Positions 8,084-16,335 of a stretch of 64,000 bases of DNA are shown here, piece by piece. Below the pieces are notes generated by a model. It was not told the origin of the DNA. It ran no database searches and worked only from the letters and a program-made list of their open reading frames with translations. A program made the position numbers and the translations under genes. Numbering within the stretch: position 1 is the first letter of the stretch; every line of letters begins with the position of its first letter. Source of the stretch: Pseudomonas yamanorum (lineage in GTDB: Bacteria; Pseudomonadota; Gammaproteobacteria; Pseudomonadales; Pseudomonadaceae). The stretch spans positions 1,240,001-1,304,000 of the forward strand of contig NZ_LT629793.1 in assembly GCF_900105735.1 (NCBI RefSeq), read 5' to 3'.

Positions 8084-8686
8084 ATGAAGAAGTTTTCCCT
8101 GGCCCTTATCGCAATGTCGGTACTTGCCGCCTCCGGCACTGTATTGGCCGAAGACCCGCCGGTGACAAAGCCAACCGCCGGCGGCAGCGGCAAAATCACC
8201 TTCACCGGCGTGATCAACAACGATGCCTGCTCGGTCGACGGCGCCAACGCTGATCGCGTGATCTCGGTAGACATGGGCACCGTCTCGATCAAAGACATGG
8301 GCACCGCCGAGAACCCGGCCTCGGGTCGCATCACCGCCAAGGACTTCAATCTCAGTGTGAACTGCAACCAGGGCACCAAAGTGGCGATGCTCTTTGACGC
8401 CAACAACGGCGGTTCGGGCCTGGTCACCGGCAAGAAAGTATTGGCACTGAACCCGGGCAACGGCAGCGCCACCAACGTCGGTATCGCCCTGCTGGACAGC
8501 AACGGCGCACTGATCGACCTCAGCTCTCCATCCACCGCGCGCATTGAAAGCGCCATGCACGGCCAGGGTGAAGGCGGCGACGCAACCCTGAGCTTCGCAG
8601 CGGCGTACGTCACCACCGGTGCCACCGGCACCTCCACGGCCGGTCGCGGTGACGCCACACTGCCGTTCATCCTGCAATACGAGTAA
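8084..8686 (+). CDS. Fimbrial major subunit (chaperone-usher pilin)
   Basis: 200 aa. ATG 8084 gives a classic signal peptide (M-K-K-F-S-L-A-L-I-A..., cleavage after V-L-A22); an upstream in-frame start at 8030 was rejected because it would bury this signal. The mature pilin fold shows one cysteine in N-N-D-A-C-S-V-D-G and one in L-S-V-N-C-N-Q-G that would form the conserved disulfide. The C-terminal donor-strand-complemented motif ends in L-P-F-I-L-Q-Y-E, with the penultimate Tyr typical of these subunits. It is the first gene of a pilin-chaperone-usher operon. A strong hairpin lies just downstream, which would raise pilin mRNA relative to the assembly genes. Confidence 0.88.
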   Translation: MKKFSLALIAMSVLAASGTVLAEDPPVTKPTAGGSGKITFTGVINNDACSVDGANADRVISVDMGTVSIKDMGTAENPASGRITAKDFNLSVNCNQGTKVAMLFDANNGGSGLVTGKKVLALNPGNGSATNVGIALLDSNGALIDLSSPSTARIESAMHGQGEGGDATLSFAAAYVTTGATGTSTAGRGDATLPFILQYE

Positions 8687-8709
8687 CCGGTACGCCGTAC
8701 CTGATACGT

Positions 8710-8729
8710 GCGAGGCCTTCGGGCCTCGC
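8710..8729 (+). terminator. Intercistronic hairpin between pilin and chaperone genes
   Basis: GCGAGGCC and GGCCTCGC form a perfect 8-bp stem around a 4-base loop (TTCG), without a following T-run. It is more likely an mRNA-stabilising or attenuating hairpin than a full terminator, as is common after the major pilin gene of fimbrial operons. Confidence 0.5.
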
Positions 8730-8759
8730 CATTCACCCGACCACCCAACGGTAGAAATC

Positions 8760-9506
8760 ATGTTGCCTCGTTACATTGCCGCGGGCCTGGGGCTGTTGAC
8801 CCTGCTCATGGCTGCCCAGGCCGCCGCCAGCATTTCACTGAGTGCCACGCGCATCGTGTTTGATGGCGATCACAAGGAAGCCAATATCACCGTGCGCAAC
8901 GGTAACCAGGATGTGTTGATTCAATCCTGGGTCGACACCAACGATGCGCGAGCCAATGCGGCACCATTCGCCGTGACCCCGCCGCTGGCCCGGATCTTTG
9001 CCAAGGAGCAGCAGCTGCTGCGCATTCTCTACCAGGGCGCGGGCATGCCAACGGATCGCGAATCCGTTGTGTGGCTCAACGTCCAGGAGATCCCGCAAGC
9101 CGCAGCTTCCGAAAACACCTTGCAATTGGCCGTACGCCAACGCATCAAGATCTTTTTCCGCCCCGCCGGTTTGCCGGGCAATGCCTTGTCAGCGCCCACG
9201 CAACTGGAATGGCAACTGGCCAAGCGCGACGCAGAGTTGGTGCTGACGGTAAAAAACCCGACGCTGTATCACGTGTCCATGGCCGATATAAAACTGCAGG
9301 CCGGACAACAAACCGAACTGGCGGCCGACTCGACCATGATTGCACCGGGGGCAGAAAAACAGTTCAGCGTTAAACAACTTAACGGCCACGACGCATTGCA
9401 ACTGTCGTTTTCCAGCATCAATGACTACGGCGCACAAAATAAATACACCGCACAACTTTCAACCCGCTTGGCTGCCAAGGCAATTGAGGCCCGCGCCAAG
9501 CCATAA
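8760..9506 (+). CDS. Periplasmic fimbrial chaperone (PapD family)
   Basis: 248 aa from ATG 8760 (an earlier in-frame start at 8619 would lie inside the pilin gene and has no signal peptide). The signal peptide is L-T-L-L-M-A-A-Q-A-A-A. The mature protein starts S-I-S-L-S-A-T-R-I-V-F-D-G. The family hallmarks are the first-domain strand with Q-S-W-V-D, the basic anchor segment R-I-F-A-K-E-Q-Q-L-L-R-I-L, and D-R-E-S-V-V-W-L-N-V-Q-E-I-P. It would hold pilin subunits by donor-strand complementation and hand them to the usher encoded next. Confidence 0.9.
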   Translation: MLPRYIAAGLGLLTLLMAAQAAASISLSATRIVFDGDHKEANITVRNGNQDVLIQSWVDTNDARANAAPFAVTPPLARIFAKEQQLLRILYQGAGMPTDRESVVWLNVQEIPQAAASENTLQLAVRQRIKIFFRPAGLPGNALSAPTQLEWQLAKRDAELVLTVKNPTLYHVSMADIKLQAGQQTELAADSTMIAPGAEKQFSVKQLNGHDALQLSFSSINDYGAQNKYTAQLSTRLAAKAIEARAKP

Positions 9507-9592
9507 GCACTTCCCTTAACCCCAGGTTCGCTTCGAGTGTGTACTCGCGTGCCTCGCCTGTGTGTCAAACAGGGATGATATAGGTTCTTTGC

Positions 9593-12139
9593 ATGTTTTT
9601 TCCTTTAGGCAACAGGCCCAATCATTACACTGGCGAGCGCATAACCCGCGCGTCGAACACCTGCACACCGTTGAAGCTGAGCACGCTTTCGGTGGCGATT
9701 TTTGCAAGTTCCTGGGCATTTGCTGATGACCCCTCCCAGGCAGCCTTCAACACCACCTTCCTGCAGGGCGCACAATCCTCGGTGGACCTGCAACAGTTGC
9801 TGTCCGCCAGCAGCGTGCTACCCGGCAATTACCGGGTCGACCTGTACAGCAACGAAATGCTGGTGGGCCGGCGCGACATCGACTTCAAGCGCAACCCCAA
9901 GACCGGCCGCGTCGACCCGTGCCTGACCCTCGACCTGCTCAAACAACTGGGCATCGACATGACCCGGCTGCAAGCCCTGGGCAAATTCGACCCGGACCTG
10001 CCACAGGACTGCTACGACCTCTCGGTGCTGGTCGACCAAGCCACCCTGCGCTACGACGCCAGCCGCCTGCGCCTGGCGGCGAGCATTCCGCAAGTCGCGA
10101 TGCAGCGCGGCATGCGTGGTTATGTCGACCCAGAACTGTGGGACGACGGCGTGCCGGCTGCGTTTATCAACTATCAGCTCAATAGCAGCCGCACCGCTGG
10201 CGACTACAAGACGCGCATCAACAACAACCTGGGGCTGCGCAACGGCATCAACCTGGGGGCGTGGCGCCTGCGTAACGAGTCCAACCTGAGCAATGGCACC
10301 GGGCGCCCAAATACCTTCACCAGCAACCGCAGCTATGTGCAGCATGACGTGACCGCGCTCAAAGGGCAGTTCAGCGCCGGTGAGATTTTTTCCGATACCG
10401 ACCTGTTCGACAGCGTGCGCTACCGGGGCCTGAAGCTGGCTTCCGACGAAGGCATGCGCGCCGACAGCGAGCGCGGTTATGCGCCGGTGATTCGCGGCGT
10501 GGCCCAGACCAACGCCACGGTAGAGATCCGCCAGAACGGCTACATCCTGTACACGGCCAACGTCGCGCCGGGACCGTTCGAGATCAATGACATCTACCCC
10601 AGCGGTTCGAACGGCGACCTGGAAATCACCATCATCGAAGCCGACGGCCGCCGCCGCGTGACCATGCAGGCGTTCTCAAGCCTGCCGATCATGGTGCGTG
10701 AAGGCCAGGTCAAATACAGCGTCTCGGCCGGTAAATTCAGCAGCAACGCCGACGGTCTGGCGAGCCCGCAATTTATCAGCAGCACCGTCGCCTACGGCCT
10801 CACCAGCAACCTGAGCGGCATCGTCGGCCTGCAGGTCAGTGACGACTACAAGGCACTGTCCGTGGGCGCCGGTCGCAATACGGCGTTTGGCGCGGTGTCC
10901 CTGGACGTCACCCATTCCTCCAGCACCGCCCAGGGGCAGACCATCCAGGGCAACAGCGTGCGCGCGTTGTACGCAAAGACCTTCGCCGGCACCGACACCA
11001 ACTTCACCCTGGCCGCGTATCGCTACTCGACCGAGGGTTACCGGACCCTCACCGACCACGTCGAGGACATCAGTGAAGGCATTCGCGCACGCAGCGGTAA
11101 CTCGAAAACCCGCACCGACCTCACGATCAACCAAAGCATCGGCCGCAACCGTGAGTTCGGCAGCCTCTACGTAAACGCCAGCGACCAGCGTTATTGGAAC
11201 CGTGGCGGCTCCCAGAGCTTTTCCGCCGGCTATAACAACAACTGGGGCGACCTGAGCTACGACCTCGGTGTGACACGCACCAAGCAACTCGTCACCTGGG
11301 GCGCGCCCAGCTCCGACACCCAGCTCAACCTGTCGTTTTCCTTCCCCTTGGGCAGCCAGGCGCGCGCGCCACGGGCGTTCGTCACCACCAGCACCCAGCA
11401 AGGCGACACAAGCACCCAGGCGGGGATCAACGGCTATGTTTCCGATACCAGCGATACCTTCTACTCGGTGCAGGCCGGCAACAGCAGCACCGGTGGCAAC
11501 TCGGGCTCGGCCAACCTGACCAGCAGAACCTCCATGGCCGACATCAGCCTGGGATATAGCCAGGGCCGTGGCTACAACTCGCAAAACCTCAACCTCGCAG
11601 GCTCAGTGGTGGCCCACGCCGGCGGGATCAACCTGGGGCAAACCGTCAGCGAAACCTTCGCGCTGGCCGAAGTGCCGGGCATTTCAGGCGCAAAAATCAG
11701 CAGCTACAGCGGGGTTGAAACCGGCCGCAATGGCTACGCCGTCATCCCGAACGCGCAGCCTTACCGGGTAAACTGGATCAGCCTCGACACCCGCGACCTG
11801 GGCGGCGACGTTGAAATCACCCAGGCCACCCAACAACTGGTGCCACGCCGGGGTGCGGTGGTATTGGCCCGCTACAGCGGCAAGACCGGGCGTCGTGTGC
11901 TGTTCGAATTGTTTGATGCACAGCACCAGCGGATAGCGTTTGGCGCGTCACTGGAAGATGCCAGCGGCAAGCAGCTTGCCATTGCCGACCCGAGTGGCAA
12001 CGCACTGGTGTTGGTGGAGGAAGACCAGGGCAGCCTTACGATCAAGTGGGGTGACAAGCACTGTACGGCGGCGTTCGCCATGCCCCCGCAGAACAAGGCG
12101 TTGAACTATGAACGCCAGCGGCTGGTGTGCCAGCCTTGA
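9593..12139 (+). CDS. Outer-membrane fimbrial usher (FimD/PapC family)
   Basis: 848 aa, full length for the family. An N-terminal secretion signal extends to about residue 45 (A-F-A-D-D). The periplasmic N-domain starts F-N-T-T-F-L-Q-G, the 24-strand barrel includes F-I-N-Y-Q-L-N and R-Y-R-G-L-K-L-A-S-D, and the plug region is visible around P-V-I-R-G-V-A-Q-T-N-A-T-V-E-I. The C-terminal domains end with a cysteine pair (C-T-A-A-F ... L-V-C-Q-P). The start is uncertain because ATG 9593 lacks a clear ribosome-binding site and its signal peptide is long. Its stop is one base from the stop of the convergent MFS gene, and no adhesin or minor-pilin gene follows. Confidence 0.92.
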   Translation: MFFPLGNRPNHYTGERITRASNTCTPLKLSTLSVAIFASSWAFADDPSQAAFNTTFLQGAQSSVDLQQLLSASSVLPGNYRVDLYSNEMLVGRRDIDFKRNPKTGRVDPCLTLDLLKQLGIDMTRLQALGKFDPDLPQDCYDLSVLVDQATLRYDASRLRLAASIPQVAMQRGMRGYVDPELWDDGVPAAFINYQLNSSRTAGDYKTRINNNLGLRNGINLGAWRLRNESNLSNGTGRPNTFTSNRSYVQHDVTALKGQFSAGEIFSDTDLFDSVRYRGLKLASDEGMRADSERGYAPVIRGVAQTNATVEIRQNGYILYTANVAPGPFEINDIYPSGSNGDLEITIIEADGRRRVTMQAFSSLPIMVREGQVKYSVSAGKFSSNADGLASPQFISSTVAYGLTSNLSGIVGLQVSDDYKALSVGAGRNTAFGAVSLDVTHSSSTAQGQTIQGNSVRALYAKTFAGTDTNFTLAAYRYSTEGYRTLTDHVEDISEGIRARSGNSKTRTDLTINQSIGRNREFGSLYVNASDQRYWNRGGSQSFSAGYNNNWGDLSYDLGVTRTKQLVTWGAPSSDTQLNLSFSFPLGSQARAPRAFVTTSTQQGDTSTQAGINGYVSDTSDTFYSVQAGNSSTGGNSGSANLTSRTSMADISLGYSQGRGYNSQNLNLAGSVVAHAGGINLGQTVSETFALAEVPGISGAKISSYSGVETGRNGYAVIPNAQPYRVNWISLDTRDLGGDVEITQATQQLVPRRGAVVLARYSGKTGRRVLFELFDAQHQRIAFGASLEDASGKQLAIADPSGNALVLVEEDQGSLTIKWGDKHCTAAFAMPPQNKALNYERQRLVCQP

Positions 12140-12140
12140 C

Positions 12141-13364
12141 TCAATGCCCGCTGACGGCGGGCTTGCCGTGCGCCCTGTGCCCCGGTTTGAAGCCATGGTT
12201 GCGCGCGGCCCACGTAATCGCAAAACCCACCGCCAGCAACACCAACATCGCCCACGGGAATGACGCCACACCCCAGGTATCGAGCAACACTCCGCCCACC
12301 ACACCACTTCCCGCAATGGCGCTGTTCCAGGCCACCACATTCAGCGACAGCGCCACGTCTGCCCCATCGCCGGCCGCGTCCGCCAATGCGGTTTGCAGCA
12401 ACGTTGCCGCGCCACCAAAACTCAAGCCCCACACCGCCACACCGGCATAAATCACCCCGGGCACCTGCGCGAGAAAACCAAACGCCAGGCACGTCGCCGC
12501 AAAGCCCGCCAGGCTGACCAGCACCGTCTTGCGCAACGCCACATCCACCAACCGAGCGGTCACCCAAATCCCGAGCAGCGCCGCTATACCAAACACCAAC
12601 AACACCAGATCCACACGATCCACCAATCCCGCCGGGGCCACGAACGGCGCGATGTAGGTATAGAGAATGTTGTGGGCGAGCATCCATGAGATCACCACCG
12701 CCAGCACTGGCCGTACGCCCGGCGTGGTCAGCACCTTGCGCAACGGCATACGCTGATGGGCTGACTGGCCGGGGTAATCCGGCACTTTCACCAGCACCCA
12801 GACGATCAACACCAAGGTCAGCGCCGACATGATGCCGAAGGTGGTGCGCCAGCCCACCAGTCCACCCAGCCAGGTGCCCAGCGGCACGCCGAGTGACAGC
12901 GCAATCGGCGTGCCCACCATGGCCAGTGCCAATGCCTTGCCCTGCTGATGCGGTTCAACCATGCGCCGCGCATAGCCGGCCAACAAACTCCAGGCCAGCC
13001 CCGCGGCCATCCCGGCGAGGAACCGCGCCAGCAGCGTCAGCCCGTAGTGGGACGACAGCGCCGTGATGGAATTGAACAGCAGAAAACCGACGATGGTCAG
13101 TAGCAGCACATTGCGTCTACGCCAGCCGCGAGTAGCGATGGTCAGCGGGATCACCGCCAGCACCGAACCCAGCGCATAGGCGGTGACCATCTGCCCGGCC
13201 ATGGACGCTGAAACGCCCAGCCCTTCGCTGATCAGCGGCAACAGGCCCGCCGGCAGGGTTTCAGTGACGATGCAGATGAAACCGGTCATGGCCAGGGCGA
13301 GCAAGGCGCCGATGGGCAAGCGGTCGGGAACGGCGTCTGCCGATAAGGTGGTTGAGGGGGTCAC
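12141..13364 (-). CDS. MFS exporter, DHA1 (AraJ/YdhP-like) family
   Basis: 407 aa with about 12 hydrophobic segments. It starts L-A-L-A-M-T-G-F-I-C-I-V-T-E-T-L-P-A-G-L-L, typical of drug/sugar efflux permeases such as AraJ, SotB and YdhP, with the inter-helix motif 'R-G-W-R-R-R-N-V-L-L' and the antiporter-type G-x-P-x-x-x-x-x-G-V-P-L-G-T-W-L-G in helix 5. It is divergent from a TetR regulator across a 124-bp region with inverted operator-like repeats, so it is probably repressed by that regulator and induced by an exported compound. The substrate is unknown. Confidence 0.85.
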   Translation of the reverse strand: MTPSTTLSADAVPDRLPIGALLALAMTGFICIVTETLPAGLLPLISEGLGVSASMAGQMVTAYALGSVLAVIPLTIATRGWRRRNVLLLTIVGFLLFNSITALSSHYGLTLLARFLAGMAAGLAWSLLAGYARRMVEPHQQGKALALAMVGTPIALSLGVPLGTWLGGLVGWRTTFGIMSALTLVLIVWVLVKVPDYPGQSAHQRMPLRKVLTTPGVRPVLAVVISWMLAHNILYTYIAPFVAPAGLVDRVDLVLLVFGIAALLGIWVTARLVDVALRKTVLVSLAGFAATCLAFGFLAQVPGVIYAGVAVWGLSFGGAATLLQTALADAAGDGADVALSLNVVAWNSAIAGSGVVGGVLLDTWGVASFPWAMLVLLAVGFAITWAARNHGFKPGHRAHGKPAVSGH

Positions 13365-13391
13365 AGGGAAACTCCTTGAGCGAGAGGACTT

Positions 13392-13462
13392 AAATACCGA
13401 TCGATATAAATGTTGGGCGCCCCACGCAGCGTTGTCAACGACTTATGTATCGAATAGTATTT
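13392..13462. promoter_or_regulatory. Inverted pair of AAATACNNNTCGATA sites between MFS and TetR genes
   Basis: AAATAC-CGA-TCGATA lies on the plus strand at 13392-13406, and its inverted copy AAATAC-TAT-TCGATA lies on the minus strand at 13448-13462. Twelve of fifteen positions are identical. The two sites flank the centre of the divergent promoter region, which suits binding of the adjacent TetR-family protein. Confidence 0.55.
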
Positions 13463-13488
13463 ATCTCATCACCCGAGAGGATTTCCAT

Positions 13489-14193
13489 ATGGCGCAGATG
13501 GGCCGCCCCCGCACTTTCGACCGCGATCAGGCCGTGGAACAGGCCATGCACCTGTTCTGGCAGCACGGTTACGACGCGACGTCCCTGAGCCAGTTGAAAG
13601 CCGGATTGGGCGGCGGCATCTCCGCGCCGAGTTTCTACGCGGCGTTCGGCTCCAAGGACGCGCTGTTCCAGGAGTGCGTGCAGCGTTATCTGGCGACGTT
13701 CGCCCAGGTCACCGAATGCCTCTGGGATGACAGCCTGCCACCGCGCCAGGCCATCGAGACGGCGTTGCGGCAATCCGCACGCATGCAGTGTGAAGAGGGG
13801 CATCCCAAAGGCTGCATGGTAGCCCTGGGCGTGATGAGCGCGCCCTCCCCCGAGAACGCGCAGGTGACTCATTCGCTGACTCAGTCGCGGGAGCGCACAC
13901 GGGCGGGCATCGTGCATTGCGTCGAGCGAGGCATTCGCGCCGGCCAGTTACCCGCCGAGACCCACGCCCGCGCAATGGCCACGGTCTACGACAGTTTTCT
14001 GCAAGGCGTGTCGATCCTGGCCCGGGATGGCGTCGACGCTGACGCCATCGACACGGCCATCGGCCAACTGATGCAGACCTGGGATTTATCCGCCGCTACA
14101 GCGCCGCCCATTCGGCGCGATGCGCCAGCAGAAAATCCACAAATGCCCGCACCCGATGGGGTACATAGCGGCCGTGGGGATACAGCAAGGTAA
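13489..14193 (+). CDS. TetR/AcrR-family transcriptional regulator
   Basis: 234 aa from ATG 13489, preceded by a purine-rich GAGAGGA 8 nt upstream. An in-frame extension to 13183 runs through the divergent promoter and into the MFS gene, so it was rejected. The N-terminal HTH is M-G-R-P-R-T-F-D-R-D-Q-A-V-E-Q-A-M-H with S-F-Y-A-A-F-G-S-K-D as recognition helix, as in the NemR/AcrR-like 'one-plus-three' repressors. The ligand-binding domain has a conserved cysteine stretch (R-M-Q-C-E-E-G-H-P-K-G-C). The last ~33 codons overlap the 3' end of the convergent LysR gene and look uninformative; the functional domain probably ends near Q-L-M-Q-T-W. Confidence 0.85.
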   Translation: MAQMGRPRTFDRDQAVEQAMHLFWQHGYDATSLSQLKAGLGGGISAPSFYAAFGSKDALFQECVQRYLATFAQVTECLWDDSLPPRQAIETALRQSARMQCEEGHPKGCMVALGVMSAPSPENAQVTHSLTQSRERTRAGIVHCVERGIRAGQLPAETHARAMATVYDSFLQGVSILARDGVDADAIDTAIGQLMQTWDLSAATAPPIRRDAPAENPQMPAPDGVHSGRGDTAR

Positions 14194-15019
14194 ACGGCCG
14201 TGAGCGCCCGCCGTAAGGCTGCAACACCTCCACCAGGCTGCCGTTGGCCAACTCCTCCTCGACGATGAACTTGTAGGTCTGGAATAACCCCGCGCCGTGC
14301 TTGGCCAGGGTCACGCCACCCAGCACATCGTCAGAGCAGCTGTAGCCTGCTTCCCCGGCAAACTCCCGCTCCTTGCCGTCCATCTGGAACAGCCAGGAAA
14401 TGCGCCGCCCGTTGCTCGGCAATTCGTACTGGATGCACTCATGGTTCGGCAAATCCTCCAGGGCCTGGGGCGTGCCGGCACGCTTCAGATACGACGGCGC
14501 CGCAACCACCACCAGCCTGGCGTCTTCCAGCAACCGCGCGATCAGCGTCGAGTCCGGCTGGGCCCGCACGCGGATGGCCAGGTCATAACCTTCGGCGACG
14601 AAATCGATGTTGCGGTTGCTGATGTGGATATCCACGCTGACTTGCGGGTACAGCGCACGGAATTTCGGCAGCAGCGGCAGGATGCGGTGATGGCCGTAGG
14701 TGGTCGGGATGCTGATGCGCAACAGCCCGGACGGCACCGATTGCGCGCCCATCATTTCCTGCTGGGCTTCCACCAGTTGCGTCAGCGCCTGGCGGCATTG
14801 CTCGAAAAATGTCCGGCCGCCATCAGTCAGGCGGATGCTGCGGGTGGTGCGCACAAACAACCGGGAACCCAGGCGCTCTTCCAGCCGCGAGATGCTGCGG
14901 CTCACCGCCGCCGGCGTCACGCCCGCCACCTGGGCGGCAGCGGTAAAGCTGCTGGCCTCGGCAGCCAGGCAGAACAGCTCGATGCTGCCCAACTGCAAAT
15001 CTTCGAAATGGCGCTTCAT
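14096..15019 (-). CDS. LysR-family transcriptional regulator
   Basis: 307 aa. The N-terminal winged HTH reads L-G-S-I-E-L-F-C-L-A-A-E-A-S-S-F-T-A-A-A-Q-V-A-G-V-T-P-A-A-V-S-R, split here as the usual 'F-x-x-A-A-x-x-L-x-x-x-x-x-x-V-S-R-x-I-x-x-L-E' signature. The effector-binding fold has 'G-L-L-R-I-S-I-P-T-T-Y-G' and ends with 'R-V-R-A-F-V-D-F-L-L-A-H'. The type resembles CrgA/AaeR-like regulators. It overlaps the TetR gene tail-to-tail by 98 bp. Its target is not evident; the only gene on its 5' side is a TonB-receptor relic. Confidence 0.87.
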   Translation of the reverse strand: MKRHFEDLQLGSIELFCLAAEASSFTAAAQVAGVTPAAVSRSISRLEERLGSRLFVRTTRSIRLTDGGRTFFEQCRQALTQLVEAQQEMMGAQSVPSGLLRISIPTTYGHHRILPLLPKFRALYPQVSVDIHISNRNIDFVAEGYDLAIRVRAQPDSTLIARLLEDARLVVVAAPSYLKRAGTPQALEDLPNHECIQYELPSNGRRISWLFQMDGKEREFAGEAGYSCSDDVLGGVTLAKHGAGLFQTYKFIVEEELANGSLVEVLQPYGGRSRPFTLLYPHGRYVPHRVRAFVDFLLAHRAEWAAL

Positions 15020-15123
15020 GATTGATTACACCGGGTATCTACTTGGGGATTCACCCGCTCTATTTATCAGCAAGGGCCGCATAAATATAGGGGCCCTACC
15101 TGGCCCGTGCTTGCTTTCATTCC

Positions 15124-15516
15124 ATGCACACCGCCCACAACTTCCGTGGCAATGCTCCGTCGTTGGACCTTGCGAACTCCATCAACAACCAGCCGGTCGT
15201 GGTCAACCGATTACCGAATACCGACCGTGGTTCGCAGATCGACTCCCTGCAAAAAGGCGTGTATTTCCAGGACCAGATCAAGTTCGACGAGGCCACCACC
15301 TCGCGCGCAGGGTTGGTGTACAAGGCTGGCAACGGCCTGGCACCGTACCTGAGCTACAGCGAATCGTTCTTCCCGGTAGCGGGTGTGAGCAAGGCCGGGC
15401 AAGTGTTTGTGCCCACCGAAGGCAAACAGTACGAGTTCGGTGACTTACCGCTGGTAGGCCAACAACGGCTCACTCAGCGGTTCGGGGCGTCAGGCATATG
15501 GCGTTGGGGGCGGTGA
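15124..15516 (+). pseudogene. TonB-dependent siderophore receptor relic
   Basis: The frame encodes pieces of a ferric-siderophore receptor barrel: 'Q-K-G-V-Y-F-Q-D-Q-I-K-F-D', 'G-L-A-P-Y-L-S-Y-S-E-S-F-F-P-V-A-G' and 'P-T-E-G-K-Q-Y-E-F-G'. These are normally separated by a further 60 or more residues (the 'W-x-x-x-x-G-x-R-x-D' strand region), which are deleted here. The plug, TonB box and most of the barrel are missing at both ends. A functional receptor would be ~700 aa, so this is a decayed fragment with an internal deletion. Confidence 0.75.
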
Positions 15517-15523
15517 TTGGGGG

Positions 15524-16332
15524 CATATCCGTTGGTTTTGTTACGGCTACTATTGGTTCCGCTCTTACAGCGGCTCACTTTTGAAAAGCGCAAAAGTAAG
15601 CAAAACGCTCTTGCCCCACCACTCGGCACCTCGCTTGGGCTCGGTGTGCCCGAACGAAGGCTTTGGAGCGTGGGCCGCCGCGATGGGCCATCCTTGGCCC
15701 AGCGCGGCTAACCCGGCGTCCTGCCGGGTTACCCACGCTCCAAAGCCTGCGTTCGGCCAGCGTGGTTTAACGGGGCGCCTAAGATCAAGATCAAAAGCAG
15801 ATCAAGGGCACAGCGGCCTACAGGCCGGCTTGAGTGTGGTGAAGCAACAGCAAGATCAGAAGCTAAAGCGGGCACGGTCCAAATGTGGGAGCGGGCTTGC
15901 TCGCGAAGGTCGTTAACGATGATGCGGGCATTCTGGATGAACGCGGCGGTCTCAGGTTTTTCGCGAGCAAGCCCGCTCCCACAGAAAAGCAGCTCTGCTT
16001 TCGCTCTCGATCTCGCCTCTGCTTCTAACACTCAAGCCGGCCTGTAGGCCGCTGTGCTCTTGCTTTTGATCTTGATCTGACTGCCCCATTCAGCCCGAGG
16101 CCGAACGCAGGTATTGAGGAGCGGGTAAACCGGCAGGACGCCGGTTTAGCCGCGCCGGGCCATGGATGGCCCGTCGCGGCGGCCCGCGGAGCAATGCCGG
16201 AGTGAGGGAACGCCGAGCCTAAGCGAGGCGCCGACAGGCGGGGCAGAGCGTTTTGCTTACTTTTGCGCTTTTCAAAAGTGACCCGCTGTAAGAGCGGAAC
16301 CGCCAGCAGCCGTTACCCAAATAACGGATATA
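15524..16332. repeat. Giant ~800-bp imperfect palindrome, copy 1
   Basis: The left end (ATATCCGTT, then TTCCGCTCTTACAGCGG, CACTTTTG, CAAAAGTAAGCAAAACGCTCT) recurs as its reverse complement at the right end (AGAGCGTTTTGCTTACTTTTG, CCGCTGTAAGAGCGGAAC, AACGGATAT). Further in, the arms stay complementary (GCCTGCGTTCGGCC; CACAGCGGCC; CGGCTTGAGTGT), and a REPIN sits at the centre. The same unit recurs at 28076-28873 and 58520-60812. Open frames inside it are by-products of the repeat. It fills the whole gap between the TonB relic and the next LysR gene. Confidence 0.88.
15884..15983. repeat. REPIN, type A (GGGAGCGGGCTTGCTCGCGAA), centre of palindrome 1
   Basis: TGTGGGAGCGGGCTTGCTCG at 15884 is matched by its reverse complement ending at 15983, with a variable core between. 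This is the common fluorescens-group REP doublet. Confidence 0.9.
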
Positions 16333-16335
16333 CAC

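Noticed and set aside
15581..15916. Open frame of ~110 codons inside giant palindrome 1, conserved in copies 2 and 3
   Set aside because: The frame exists because the repeat itself is conserved. Its ends vary between copies, it runs through the REPIN, and it resembles no protein fold.
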